The notes beneath the pieces are model-generated. The model ran no database searches, was not told the DNA's origin, and saw only the letters and a program-made list of their open reading frames with translations. Made by a program: the position numbers and the translations under genes. 64,000 nucleotides of DNA from positions 3,740-67,739 of the forward strand of contig JBJXGB010000222.1 of assembly GCA_046152935.1 (NCBI GenBank). Direction: 5' to 3'. Of the stretch, positions 9,040 through 17,339 are shown piece after piece (within the stretch, counting starts at the first letter, position 1; every line of letters starts with the position of its first letter). The DNA comes from CAZMFZ01 sp046152935. Lineage in GTDB: Bacteria > Bacteroidota > Bacteroidia > Cytophagales > UBA9547.

Positions 9040-9648
9040 TTATTGTTTTGAGTAAAGTTCAACTATTAACTGCTCGTTAATATTTTCAGGGATTGATTGT
9101 CTATCAGGATAATTAATAATTTTACCTGACATTAACTTGGCATCCCACTCTAACCAATTATATCTTTTTGAACTCTTGGCGGACAGCGAAGTAGTAATAA
9201 CCTCTAAAGACTTCGACTTTTCTCTGACACTAACAACATCGCCTGGCTTCAGTAAATATGACGGGATATTGACCAACTCGTTATTTACCAAGATATGTTT
9301 GTGTAGCACAATTTGTCTGGCAGCTCTTCTAGTGGTACCTAATCCCAAACGATAAACTGTATTATCCAACCTACCTTCAAGAAACTTTAACAAATTTTCA
9401 CCAGTAATGCCCTCTTTTCTAGCTGCAAAATCAAATGTCTTTTCAAACTGCCTTTCTAATAGACCGTATATATACTTAGCCTTTTGCTTTTCAGCAAGCT
9501 GAATGGCATATTCAGACTTTTTAGACCTTCTACCCTTTCCATGTTGACCAGGAGGATAATTTTTTTTCAACAATGCTTTGCTATGTCCCAAGATAGGCTC
9601 ATTAAACCTCCTTGAAATTCTAGCTTTTGGACCAATATATCTTGCCAT
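9040..9648 (-). CDS. rpsD: 30S ribosomal protein S4
   Basis: S4 is a primary 16S rRNA binder that starts 30S assembly. It is 202 residues with RYIGPKARISRRFNEPILG at the start, YPPGQHGKGRRSKKSEYAIQ, and the S4 RNA-binding domain (RLDNTVYRLGLGTTRRAARQ, then GDVVSVREKSK). There are no cysteines in the N-terminal region, so this is the form without the zinc site. It lies between rpsK and rpoA (27 bases). Confidence 0.98.
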   Translation of the reverse strand: MARYIGPKARISRRFNEPILGHSKALLKKNYPPGQHGKGRRSKKSEYAIQLAEKQKAKYIYGLLERQFEKTFDFAARKEGITGENLLKFLEGRLDNTVYRLGLGTTRRAARQIVLHKHILVNNELVNIPSYLLKPGDVVSVREKSKSLEVITTSLSAKSSKRYNWLEWDAKLMSGKIINYPDRQSIPENINEQLIVELYSKQ

Positions 9649-9677
9649 TTCTATATAATATCAATTGTATTCAAGAA

Positions 9678-10070
9678 TTAAACTCTTCTTCTTTTTGGCG
9701 GACGACAACCATTATGAGGAACTGGAGTTACGTCACGTATAACACTTATTTCAATACCAGCATTTTGAATAGTCCGAATTGCAGACTCTCTGCCTGAACC
9801 TGGACCCTTCACAAACACCTCAGCCTTCCGCATACCTGCCTCAAACGCTACTTGTGCAGCAGATGACGCAGCCAATTGCGCAGCATAAGGGGTATTCTTT
9901 TTTGAACCTTTAAATCCCATTTTACCCGAAGAGCCCCAAGAAATCACTTGCCCATTCATATTAGTAATCGAAATTATGATATTGTTAAAAGTGGCCTGGA
10001 TATGAACCTGACCAATTGGTTCAACTATTACGATCCGCTTTTTTGTCTTGTCTTTCTTTTTTTGTGCCAT
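9678..10070 (-). CDS. rpsK: 30S ribosomal protein S11
   Basis: S11 shapes the 30S platform near the Shine-Dalgarno cleft. It is 130 residues with a Lys-rich N-terminus, then GQVHIQATFNNIIISITNMN, SSGKMGFKGSKKNTPYAAQ and the invariant ending DVTPVPHNGCRPPKRRRV. It lies 39 bases after rpsM and 29 bases before rpsD. Confidence 0.98.
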   Translation of the reverse strand: MAQKKKDKTKKRIVIVEPIGQVHIQATFNNIIISITNMNGQVISWGSSGKMGFKGSKKNTPYAAQLAASSAAQVAFEAGMRKAEVFVKGPGSGRESAIRTIQNAGIEISVIRDVTPVPHNGCRPPKRRRV

Positions 10071-10109
10071 TTCTTAAATTATTATCAACAAAAATCAACC
10101 TAATGAAAT

Positions 10110-10487
10110 CTATTTAGTCGCTTTTTTCTTATTTGCTACTGTCTTGCGCTTGCCCTTCCTGGTCCGACTATTATTTTTAGTACGCTGCCCCCTCACCGGC
10201 AAACCCTTTCTATGTCTTAAACCTCTGTAACAACCTATGTCCATCAACCTCTTAATAGACAGCTGCACTTCGGACTTCAGAACACCCTCAGTCTTAAACT
10301 CAGTCGAAATAATATTTCTAATACCATTAGCTTCATCCTCTGTCCACTCCTTCACCTTCTTGTCTAAGCTAACCTTAGCTTTATTTAAAATATACTGAGA
10401 AGTACTTAGCCCAATACCATAAATGTAAGTAAGAGACACGTCTCCCCTTTTTAAATCCGGAATATCTACACCTGCGATCCTAGCCAT
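10110..10487 (-). CDS. rpsM: 30S ribosomal protein S13
   Basis: S13 forms intersubunit bridges and contacts P-site tRNA. The open frame extends to 10544, but that extension covers the rpmJ gene, so the start is the ATG at 10487 (MARIAGVDIPDLKRGDVSLT). It is 125 residues with CYRGLRHRKGLPVRGQRTKN and a Lys/Arg tail. It starts 10 bases after the rpmJ stop. Confidence 0.97.
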   Translation of the reverse strand: MARIAGVDIPDLKRGDVSLTYIYGIGLSTSQYILNKAKVSLDKKVKEWTEDEANGIRNIISTEFKTEGVLKSEVQLSIKRLMDIGCYRGLRHRKGLPVRGQRTKNNSRTRKGKRKTVANKKKATK

Positions 10488-10497
10488 AATTCTATAA

Positions 10498-10614
10498 TTA
10501 ACCTTGTCTTTGTTTAAAACGTGGATTCTTCTTATTAATAACATAGAGCTTCCCTTTCCTGCGAATTATTTTGCAGTCCACGCTCCTCTTTTTGATAGAT
10601 GCCTTAACTTTCAT
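10498..10614 (-). CDS. rpmJ: 50S ribosomal protein L36, Zn-independent form
   Basis: This 38-residue gene lies between infA and rpsM: MKVKASIKKRSVDCKIIRRK, then GKLYVINKKNPRFKQRQG. L36 bridges 23S rRNA helices near the L7/L12 stalk base. The zinc-ribbon family has three Cys and one His. Here only Cys14 remains, with Ser, Asn and Phe at the other positions, so it should not bind zinc; this is the usual Bacteroidota form. It lies 46 bases after infA and 10 before rpsM. Confidence 0.95.
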   Translation of the reverse strand: MKVKASIKKRSVDCKIIRRKGKLYVINKKNPRFKQRQG

Positions 10615-10660
10615 CTTTATAATTAATTAACTATTTTTTGCTCAACTCTTGACTTGGTGC

Positions 10661-10879
10661 TTATTTATACCTAAACACAATCCTACCTTTTGTCAAATCA
10701 TAAGGAGACATTTCCAACTTAACTTTGTCACCAGGCAATATCTTTATATAATTCATTCTCATCTTTCCAGAAATGTGACAAATAACTTCGTGTCCATTTC
10801 CTAACTCTACCCTAAACATTGCATTAGACAAAGCTTCTAGTATTTTACCATCTTGCTCAATTGAAGACTGTTTCGACAT
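10661..10879 (-). CDS. infA: Translation initiation factor IF-1
   Basis: IF-1 occupies the A site of the 30S subunit during initiation. It is 72 residues and a single S1-like OB fold: DGKILEALSNAMFRVELGNG, then HISGKMRMNYIKILPGDKV and the ending KGRIVFRYK. Its ATG overlaps the map stop codon by one base (TAATG), which suggests coupled translation. Its place between map and rpmJ is the normal spc/alpha junction. Confidence 0.97.
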   Translation of the reverse strand: MSKQSSIEQDGKILEALSNAMFRVELGNGHEVICHISGKMRMNYIKILPGDKVKLEMSPYDLTKGRIVFRYK

Positions 10880-11670
10880 TAGATTACTTGCTCTTTAATT
10901 ATATAATCGAAAGTCGTTAAAACCTCTGGACTTCCATTCAACACGGCAACAGTATGCTCAAAATGGGCTGAAGGCCTGCCATCACTCGTTTTAACAGTCC
11001 AATTATCCTCTAGCTGATATACATCTCTAGTACCTAAATTAATCATGGGTTCTATGGCTAGGACCATGCCCGTTATTAGCTTGTGCCCTTTTCCCCTTCT
11101 TCCAAAATTAGGTACTTCAGGCTCTTCATGCAAATTTCTTCCAACACCATGCCCCACTAATTCTCTGACTACGCCATACTTTTCTCTCTCATTATACGAC
11201 TGTATCGCAAAACTTATGTCCCCAACTCTCATGCCAGCCTTTGCTTGCTTAATGCCTTCATACAGAGATTCCTTTGTGACACGAAGCAACTTCCTCTTTT
11301 CAGCGCTAATGTCACCAACACTATAAGTGTAAGCCGAATCAGCATGATAACCACTTAGAAGAACACCACAATCGATAGAAACAATATCGCCATTTCTCAA
11401 CTCATAATCACTGGGCAATCCGTGCACAACTGTATCATTCACCGATATGCACAAAGAACTAGGAAACTCCCTATACTTCAAGAACGAAGGAACAGCACGA
11501 TTATCTTTAATAAACTCATAAGCTATCCTATCTAATTCAAGAGTCCTAACACCCTCTCTGACATTCCTCGACAACTCCCCATGAACCCTTCCCAAAACAT
11601 CTCCACTCTTTTTAATTAGCTCCAACTCATCAACTGACTTATATTGAATCTTTTCCCTTCTCCAGAACAT
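10879..11670 (-). CDS. map: Methionine aminopeptidase, type I
   Basis: It removes the initiator methionine from nascent proteins. It is 263 residues, a single pita-bread fold without an N-terminal extension. The five metal ligands are visible: two Asp in IDCGVLLSGYHADSAYTYSV, His in GHGVGRNLHEEPEVPNFG, Glu in LAIEPMINLG and Glu in FEHTVAVL. It begins 4 bases after secY and overlaps infA by one base, so it is part of the spc operon. Confidence 0.97.
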   Translation of the reverse strand: MFWRREKIQYKSVDELELIKKSGDVLGRVHGELSRNVREGVRTLELDRIAYEFIKDNRAVPSFLKYREFPSSLCISVNDTVVHGLPSDYELRNGDIVSIDCGVLLSGYHADSAYTYSVGDISAEKRKLLRVTKESLYEGIKQAKAGMRVGDISFAIQSYNEREKYGVVRELVGHGVGRNLHEEPEVPNFGRRGKGHKLITGMVLAIEPMINLGTRDVYQLEDNWTVKTSDGRPSAHFEHTVAVLNGSPEVLTTFDYIIKEQVI

Positions 11671-11674
11671 ATAC

Positions 11675-12988
11675 TTACGCCACAGACAGTTCCTGTCTTC
11701 CTTTAATCCTACCTGACTTCATCAGACCATCGTATTTCTTCATCAATAAATAACTTTCGATTTGCTGTAAAGTATCCAGAACAACACCAACCATAATTAG
11801 AAGCGAAGTGCCTCCATAAAACTGCGCAAACTCCCTATTGAGACCGAACAAACTTGCGATAGCAGGAAAAACCGCCACAGCCACAAGAAAAAGCGAACCT
11901 GGTAAAGTGATCTTCGATAAAATATTGTCAATAAAATCTGAAGTTTCCTTACCAGGCTTGATGCCCGGAACAAAACCACCACCTCTCTTTATGTCATCAG
12001 CAATCTGAGTTGGATTAATAGCTATGGCCGTGTAGAAAAAAGTAAATACAACTATCAAGAAACCAAACAACGTGTTGTACTGCCAAGAGGTGTAATCCGA
12101 AAACGTTGCCCCGATTGTGTTTGCCAAGTCAGAAGAATCAGACCAAATAGAGGCAATCATTGCTGGCAAGAACATTAGCGATTGTGCAAAGATGATTGGC
12201 ATAACACCTGAAGCATTCAACTTCAGTGGAATATATTGTCTTTGACCACCAATCACTTTATTACCGACTACTTGTTTGGCATACTGCACTGGAACTTTTC
12301 GCGTTGCTTGCGTCAACATTATTACAGCCATAACAATAAAGAACAACGCTACAAGCTCGAGCAGGAAGAAAAGCGCTCCATTCATACCTTTCGACAAGGC
12401 CTCTCCAATGATACCTGCCGGAAACCTAGACAAAATACCAACCATAATTAACATAGAAATACCATTGCCAATTCCTCTATCCGTAATTTTTTCACCGAGC
12501 CACATACAAAACATTGTGCCAGTCGTTATTATAATAATAGACGAAATAGTAAATAGAGTTCTTTCAATCATGACCGCCTCAGCTGGTATGGTGGCAGTAA
12601 CATACCCGATCGACTGAGCGATAGTGATAAATATCGTTAATATTCTCGTCATCTGGTTGATCTTTCTCCGCCCACTCTCTCCATCCTTCTGCATCTTCTG
12701 GAAATATGGCACTGCTACTGTCAATAATTGCAAAACAATTGAAGCAGAAATATAAGGCATGATACCTAAGGCAAAAATAGAAGCATTGCTGAAAGCACCT
12801 CCCAAAAAGGTATCCAATAAGCCTAATATACCAGAGGTATTTTTTGTCAACTTAGTTGGATCGACCCCAGGTAAAACTACGTAAGAACCAAGCCTAAAGA
12901 TGAGAAGAAAACCCATTGTATTTACAATACGGTTTCTCAACTCATCTATTGAAAAAATATGCTTTATGGTTCTAAATACCCTTTTCAT
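11675..12988 (-). CDS. secY: Protein translocase subunit SecY
   Basis: Pore-forming subunit of the Sec translocon in the inner membrane. It is 437 residues with about ten transmembrane helices. The plug and TM2 region (LLDTFLGGAFSNASIFALGI, then MPYISASIVLQLL) and the C-terminal loop KPGKETSDFIDNILSKITLP are conserved. It lies 6 bases after rplO and 4 before map. No adk gene lies between secY and map, as expected for Bacteroidota. Confidence 0.98.
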   Translation of the reverse strand: MKRVFRTIKHIFSIDELRNRIVNTMGFLLIFRLGSYVVLPGVDPTKLTKNTSGILGLLDTFLGGAFSNASIFALGIMPYISASIVLQLLTVAVPYFQKMQKDGESGRRKINQMTRILTIFITIAQSIGYVTATIPAEAVMIERTLFTISSIIIITTGTMFCMWLGEKITDRGIGNGISMLIMVGILSRFPAGIIGEALSKGMNGALFFLLELVALFFIVMAVIMLTQATRKVPVQYAKQVVGNKVIGGQRQYIPLKLNASGVMPIIFAQSLMFLPAMIASIWSDSSDLANTIGATFSDYTSWQYNTLFGFLIVVFTFFYTAIAINPTQIADDIKRGGGFVPGIKPGKETSDFIDNILSKITLPGSLFLVAVAVFPAIASLFGLNREFAQFYGGTSLLIMVGVVLDTLQQIESYLLMKKYDGLMKSGRIKGRQELSVA

Positions 12989-12994
12989 TCTATT

Positions 12995-13441
12995 TTAAAC
13001 AATTTCAATATTACCACCAAGACTTTCAACACTAACTTGAGCAGCTTTTGTAAAAGCATGAAGCTTCACAGTTATCTTAGATCTTAATTCGCCTCTCCCC
13101 AACAACTTCACTCTATCCCTCTTCGAGACCAATCCATTTAAAAATAGAATTTCACAATCGATAATTGTCAACTTCTTCAAATCAACAAGACTCTGGATAG
13201 TATCTAAATTAACACCTTTGTACTCTACTCTATTAATGTTTGTAAACCCAAACTTGGGAATTCTCCTCTGCAAAGGCATCTGACCTCCCTCAAATCCTAA
13301 CTTATCCTTGTGACCAGATCTAGCCTTATCTCCTTTATGACCCTTAGTAGAAGTGCCACCCTTCCCAGAACCAGTACCTCTGCCAATTCTTTTTGAAGAC
13401 TTTATCGAACCAAGAGCTGGTTTTAACAAATTTAATTTCAT
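12995..13441 (-). CDS. rplO: 50S ribosomal protein L15
   Basis: Late-assembly 50S protein. It is 148 residues. The Gly/Lys-rich N-terminus (GRGTGSGKGGTSTKGHKGDK, then GFEGGQMPLQRRIPKFGF) is diagnostic, and the C-terminal half carries the globular fold with KAAQVSVESLGGNIEIV. It lies between rpmD (4 bases) and secY (6 bases). Confidence 0.97.
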   Translation of the reverse strand: MKLNLLKPALGSIKSSKRIGRGTGSGKGGTSTKGHKGDKARSGHKDKLGFEGGQMPLQRRIPKFGFTNINRVEYKGVNLDTIQSLVDLKKLTIIDCEILFLNGLVSKRDRVKLLGRGELRSKITVKLHAFTKAAQVSVESLGGNIEIV

Positions 13442-13445
13442 TGAA

Positions 13446-13622
13446 CTAATTTAATATTGTTATCAAGTGACTAACCTTCTTAATCATCCCAAGGATTTGA
13501 GGTGTTCCCTCAACTTCAACTATCCTACTAATCTTACCCAATCCCAAAGCCTCAAGAGTTCTCTTTTGGTCCATTGGCCTTTTAATGGTACTTCTAACCT
13601 GTTTTATTTTTACGATCGCCAT
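13446..13622 (-). CDS. rpmD: 50S ribosomal protein L30
   Basis: This 58-residue gene lies between rpsE and rplO. Translation begins MAIVKIKQVRSTIKRPMDQK, followed by TLEALGLGKISRIVEVEGTP and a C-terminal helix ending HLITILN. The ferredoxin-like L30 fold and its place in the spc operon make it secure. Gaps are 5 bases from rpsE and 4 to rplO. Confidence 0.95.
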   Translation of the reverse strand: MAIVKIKQVRSTIKRPMDQKRTLEALGLGKISRIVEVEGTPQILGMIKKVSHLITILN

Positions 13623-13627
13623 AATTA

Positions 13628-14146
13628 TTAGCCGTTGAATACTTTTTTCATTGGAATTCCTCTAAACCTAGCAACTGTGAAAGGGTCTCTCATTTGAAGC
13701 AATGCATCAAAAGTAGCTTTAACAACATTGTGGGGGTTTGAAGAACCCTTTGACTTTGCCAAAACATCTTTTATACCGGCACTTTCCAACACAGCTCTCA
13801 TTGCACCACCAGCAATTACACCAGTACCTGCAGCAGCTGGTTTTAACAAAACCAAACCACCACTATACTTACCAATTGTCTCGTGAGGCACCGTTCCCTT
13901 GAAAACTGGAACCTTTATCAAATTTTTCTTAGCGTCATCAACCCCTTTCGCGATGGCATCAGTCACTTCATTTGCTTTACCTAAACCAAATCCAACTACT
14001 CCATTACCATCTCCAACAACTACAATAGCAGAAAAACTAAAACGTCTACCACCTTTCACAACCTTTGCAACACGATTGACAGCAACTACTCTGTCCTTAA
14101 GTTCAATTTCGCTTGCCTTGACTCTTTTAATATTTAATTGCGACAT
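13628..14146 (-). CDS. rpsE: 30S ribosomal protein S5
   Basis: S5 lies at the mRNA entry side of the 30S subunit and affects fidelity. It is 172 residues: the double-stranded-RNA-binding-like N-terminal domain (LKDRVVAVNRVAKVVKGGRR, FSFSAIVVVGDGNGVVGFGL) and a C-terminal domain with AAAGTGVIAGGAMRAVLESA and GSSNPHNVVKATFDAL. It follows rplR by 12 bases. Confidence 0.98.
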   Translation of the reverse strand: MSQLNIKRVKASEIELKDRVVAVNRVAKVVKGGRRFSFSAIVVVGDGNGVVGFGLGKANEVTDAIAKGVDDAKKNLIKVPVFKGTVPHETIGKYSGGLVLLKPAAAGTGVIAGGAMRAVLESAGIKDVLAKSKGSSNPHNVVKATFDALLQMRDPFTVARFRGIPMKKVFNG

Positions 14147-14158
14147 AACTAAAGTTTC

Positions 14159-14509
14159 TTAGAAAATTAAACCTCCTTCTCGTGCACCTTCTGCCAAAGC
14201 TTTCACTCTACCATGATACAAATACCCACCTCTGTCAAATACCACAGTACTTATTCCATTATCCTTTGCCTTTTGAGCAATTAACTTTCCAACCTCTTTG
14301 GATACCTCCAATTTAGGACTTTTCATAGACTTAAGTTCTTTGGAAGACACGCTAGTCACTGTGGTACCATTTGAATCGTCAATCAACTGGACATAGATAT
14401 CTGAATTACTCCTAAATACCGCCAATCTAGGCAACTGACCAGAACCAGAAATCACACTTCTTGTTCGCTTCCGTATTTTTAACCTCCTGCTTGCTTTGTC
14501 TACAGACAT
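14159..14509 (-). CDS. rplR: 50S ribosomal protein L18
   Basis: L18 binds 5S rRNA together with L5 and L25. It is 116 residues: RRLKIRKRTRSVISGSGQLP, RLAVFRSNSDIYVQLID, and the C-terminal signature VVFDRGGYLYHGRVKALAEG followed by AREGGLIF. It lies between rplF (7 bases) and rpsE. Confidence 0.98.
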   Translation of the reverse strand: MSVDKASRRLKIRKRTRSVISGSGQLPRLAVFRSNSDIYVQLIDDSNGTTVTSVSSKELKSMKSPKLEVSKEVGKLIAQKAKDNGISTVVFDRGGYLYHGRVKALAEGAREGGLIF

Positions 14510-14516
14510 GATTTTA

Positions 14517-15074
14517 TTATTTTTTAGCTGATGTCTTACCTGCTTTTCTCCTTATTACTTCTCCAGTAAATCTTATACCTTTTCCTTTATATGGCTCTGG
14601 CTCTCTAAAAGACTTCAATTTCGCACAAACTTGGCCTAGCAACTGTTTGTCAATCCCTTCTAAAATAACTGTAGGATTTTTACCCTTCTCGGTAACAGTG
14701 GCAACTCTAATTTCGCTTGGTACTTCAAAATAAATGCCATGAGAATAACCCAAACTCAATTCTAACAAGTTCCCAGCATTAGAAGCTTTGAAACCAACGC
14801 CCACTAACTCCAATTGAGATTTGTAACCAGCGCTAACACCTACGATCATGTTGTTCAAAAGGGAACGATACAAGCCATGTAACGCCTTGTGCCTTTTTTG
14901 TTCTGTTGGTCTTTCAATAATGAGATCATTACCTTCCAAAACAATTTTAAAATCTGTATCAACAGCCTGTACCAGTACACCTTTAGGACCTTTCACAGTC
15001 ACTAAATTGCTTTTGTCCATAGTGATTTCTACTTTCTCTGGCAACGAAATAGGCTTTTTTCCAATCCTTGACAT
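14517..15074 (-). CDS. rplF: 50S ribosomal protein L6
   Basis: L6 sits near the factor-binding centre of the 50S subunit. It is 185 residues and has two similar domains; the start MSRIGKKPISLPEKVEI and the C-terminal block REPEPYKGKGIRFTGEVIRR with KAGKT are conserved. It follows rpsH by 11 bases. Confidence 0.98.
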   Translation of the reverse strand: MSRIGKKPISLPEKVEITMDKSNLVTVKGPKGVLVQAVDTDFKIVLEGNDLIIERPTEQKRHKALHGLYRSLLNNMIVGVSAGYKSQLELVGVGFKASNAGNLLELSLGYSHGIYFEVPSEIRVATVTEKGKNPTVILEGIDKQLLGQVCAKLKSFREPEPYKGKGIRFTGEVIRRKAGKTSAKK

Positions 15075-15085
15075 TACTTATTATA

Positions 15086-15481
15086 TTAATATACAAAACA
15101 AACTACCTCACCACCTATCTTTTGCTCACGAGCCTCTTTGTCAGTCATTAAACCTTTTGAAGTCGAAACAATAGCAATACCCAAACCACTTAACACTCGT
15201 GGAAGGCCATCATGATCTACATATTTTCGTAAGCCTGGTTTGCTGATCCTCTCAATGTGCACAATAGAAGACTTTTTATTCAAGCTATTATACTTAAGTG
15301 CTATTTTTATAGTAGCATGTTTTTCGTCTGAATCTTCAAACTTGTAGTTCAATAAATACCCTTTATCAAACAAAACTTTTGTGATCTCCTTCTTAAATTT
15401 TGAAGAAGGAACTTCTAATAATCTATGTCCAGCCATAGAAGCATTTCTAATTCTGGTCAGGAAATCTCCAATTGAATCCAT
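15086..15481 (-). CDS. rpsH: 30S ribosomal protein S8
   Basis: S8 binds the central 16S domain; in E. coli it also represses spc operon translation. It is 131 residues: DFLTRIRNASMAGHRLLEVP at the N-terminus, ISKPGLRKYVDHDGLPRV and STSKGLMTDKEAREQKIGGE near the end. The 48-base gap before it is the widest inside this part of the array and holds a consensus promoter. Confidence 0.98.
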   Translation of the reverse strand: MDSIGDFLTRIRNASMAGHRLLEVPSSKFKKEITKVLFDKGYLLNYKFEDSDEKHATIKIALKYNSLNKKSSIVHIERISKPGLRKYVDHDGLPRVLSGLGIAIVSTSKGLMTDKEAREQKIGGEVVCFVY

Positions 15482-15506
15482 TTATTCGTTTTTTTGAAAT
15501 GGGGTG

Positions 15507-15537
15507 CAAAGATACGATAATATTCTGGGTTACCAAC
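15507..15537 (-). promoter_or_regulatory. Internal promoter of the ribosomal array, before rpsH
   Basis: On the minus strand GTTG (15537-15534), exactly 19 bases, then TATCTTTG (15514-15507) followed by CACC. This is a full match to the Bacteroidota primary-sigma promoter, with the expected start about 20 bases before the rpsH ATG. The -33 box overlaps the last codons of rpsN. Confidence 0.7.
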
Positions 15538-15799
15538 TAGATTTAGTCAAACCAGGAATTTTACCCTCGTTGGCCAATAATCTAAATTGATTTCTACAAA
15601 TACCAAATTTTCTCATGTAACCTCTAGGCCTCCCTGTCAACTTACAACGATTATGCAACCTTATGGGATTTGCATTTTTGGGCAGTTTGTCAAGACCTAA
15701 ATAATCACTAGCTTCTTTCAAAGCTTTTCTTTTAGAAGCATAACGAGCTACCAATAGAACTCTCTTAACTTCACGCGCTTTTACTGATTCCTTAGCCAT
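15530..15799 (-). CDS. rpsN: 30S ribosomal protein S14, long form
   Basis: S14 is a 30S head protein. It is 89 residues, the longer form without the CxxC...CxxC zinc site; two isolated Cys remain. The block NRCKLTGRPRGYMRKFGICR followed by LANEGKIPGLTKSSW is diagnostic. It follows rplE by 5 bases. Confidence 0.97.
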   Translation of the reverse strand: MAKESVKAREVKRVLLVARYASKRKALKEASDYLGLDKLPKNANPIRLHNRCKLTGRPRGYMRKFGICRNQFRLLANEGKIPGLTKSSW

Positions 15800-15804
15800 T
15801 TATT

Positions 15805-16359
15805 TTATTTCTTTTGATTAGCAAATGGTAAACCAAATAACTTCAACAATTCCAAACTTTCTTCATCAGTCTGAGCAGTTGTAACAAAAGTGATATCCAT
15901 TCCCGAAATTTTAGTTACCTTATCGATACTAATCTCTGGGAATATTATCTGCTCTTTCACACCCAAAGTATAGTTGCCTCTTCCATCAAAGCCCTTATCA
16001 TTAATGCCCTTGAAATCTCTCACACGTGGTAAAGCAATAGAAGTCAATCTATCCATAAACTCATACATCTTCTGACCCCTAAGTGTTACTTTAGCACCAA
16101 TCGGCATATTTTCCCTCAACTTAAAATTAGAAATAGCTTTTTTAGATTTTGTAGGAACTGCTTTCTGACCTGTAATCTGAGTTAACTCCTCTACCCCTAT
16201 ATCGACCAATTTCTTATCAGCGACTGCCGCACCTATACCTTTGTTTACACAAATTTTGGTAACTTTAGGTACTTGCATCACATTCTTATAACCAAATTTG
16301 GTCTTCAACGCAGGAACTACTTCCCTATCATAAATATCTTTAAAACGAGGTGTTGCCAT
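15805..16359 (-). CDS. rplE: 50S ribosomal protein L5
   Basis: L5 binds 5S rRNA and contacts P-site tRNA in the central protuberance. It is 184 residues with NVMQVPKVTKICVNKGIGAA, GQKAVPTKSKKAISNFKLRE, and IALPRVRDFKGINDKGFDGR. It lies between rplX (2 bases) and rpsN (5 bases). Confidence 0.98.
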   Translation of the reverse strand: MATPRFKDIYDREVVPALKTKFGYKNVMQVPKVTKICVNKGIGAAVADKKLVDIGVEELTQITGQKAVPTKSKKAISNFKLRENMPIGAKVTLRGQKMYEFMDRLTSIALPRVRDFKGINDKGFDGRGNYTLGVKEQIIFPEISIDKVTKISGMDITFVTTAQTDEESLELLKLFGLPFANQKK

Positions 16360-16361
16360 CT

Positions 16362-16676
16362 TTATATAACGTTACCGGTTTTTACACTAAACCTTTCTGA
16401 ATTACCTTCTTTATCTATTCTATGACCAACTCTAGTAGCCTTACCATTGGTGTCTGCCAAAGCTACATTACTAATATGAACTGGCAATTCTTTTTCTAAA
16501 ATCGACCCACTTGGATTAGAAGAAGTTGGCTTCAAATGACGTTTTACTTTGTTCACGCCCTCCACCAAAATTCTAGATTCCCTAGGTAGCACTTGTAAGA
16601 CCGTAGACACTTTTCCACGCGCATTACCAGCTAATACCACAACTTTGTCACCTTTTTTTATGTTCTGCTTTGCCAT
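16362..16676 (-). CDS. rplX: 50S ribosomal protein L24
   Basis: Early-assembly 50S protein with a KOW motif. It is 104 residues: IKKGDKVVVLAGNARGKVST (KOW, residues 5-24), VEGVNKVKRHLKPTSSNPSG, and the ending GHRIDKEGNSERFSVKTG. It follows rplN by 18 bases and precedes rplE by 2. Confidence 0.97.
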   Translation of the reverse strand: MAKQNIKKGDKVVVLAGNARGKVSTVLQVLPRESRILVEGVNKVKRHLKPTSSNPSGSILEKELPVHISNVALADTNGKATRVGHRIDKEGNSERFSVKTGNVI

Positions 16677-16694
16677 CTTAAATACTTATAAATA

Positions 16695-17063
16695 CTATAA
16701 AACTTCAGGAGCAAGAGAAATTATCTTCATAAATTGCTTCTCCCTTAATTCCCGAGCAACTGGACCAAAAATTCTAGTTCCCCTAGGTTCGTCAGCAGCA
16801 TTTAATAAAACTGCTGCATTATCTTCAAAACGAATGTAAGTTCCATCCTTACGCCTCACTTCCTTCCTAGTTCTTACAACCACAGCTTTAGAAACAGTAC
16901 CTTTTTTCATGCTGCTTGAAGACAAAGCTGCCTTCACAGTAACGACAATCTTATCGCCAAGTGACGCATACCTCTTTCTTGTCCCTCCCAGAACTCTTAT
17001 ACACAGAACTTCTTTTGCGCCGCTATTATCAGCTACATTTAATCTAGATTCTTGCTGTACCAT
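16695..17063 (-). CDS. rplN: 50S ribosomal protein L14
   Basis: L14 lies at the subunit interface and contacts 16S rRNA. It is 122 residues: MVQQESRLNVADNSGAKEVL, then RVLGGTRKRYASLGDKIVVT and FGPVARELREKQFMKIISLA, all typical of the family. It follows rpsQ by 2 bases. Confidence 0.98.
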   Translation of the reverse strand: MVQQESRLNVADNSGAKEVLCIRVLGGTRKRYASLGDKIVVTVKAALSSSSMKKGTVSKAVVVRTRKEVRRKDGTYIRFEDNAAVLLNAADEPRGTRIFGPVARELREKQFMKIISLAPEVL

Positions 17064-17065
17064 TA

Positions 17066-17335
17066 CTATTTAGCTTTTTCAATAATTTGAACCAATCTCC
17101 ACCTTTTGGTCTTACTCAAAGGACGAGTTTCCATAATCTCAACAACATCACCTATCCCACACTGATTAGTCTCGTCATGTGCAACAAACTTCTTTGTTTT
17201 GTTAACAAACTTCCCATACTTAGGGTGCTTCGTTTTTCTATCGATAGAGACAACTATCGACTTCTCCATCTTGTTGCTAACAACCTTCCCAACTCTGGCT
17301 TTTCTTAAATTTCTATCTTCTAATACCACTTCCAT
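17066..17335 (-). CDS. rpsQ: 30S ribosomal protein S17
   Basis: Primary 16S binder with an OB fold. It is 89 residues: RKARVGKVVSNKMEKSIVVS, then HPKYGKFVNKTKKFVAHDET and CGIGDVVEIMETRPLSKTKR. It lies between rpmC (4 bases) and rplN (2 bases). Confidence 0.97.
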   Translation of the reverse strand: MEVVLEDRNLRKARVGKVVSNKMEKSIVVSIDRKTKHPKYGKFVNKTKKFVAHDETNQCGIGDVVEIMETRPLSKTKRWRLVQIIEKAK

Positions 17336-17339
17336 TTTA

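Noticed and set aside
10488..10544. Longer N-terminus of rpsM
   Set aside because: It overlaps the rpmJ gene; the ATG at 10487 starts the conserved MARIAGVDIP.
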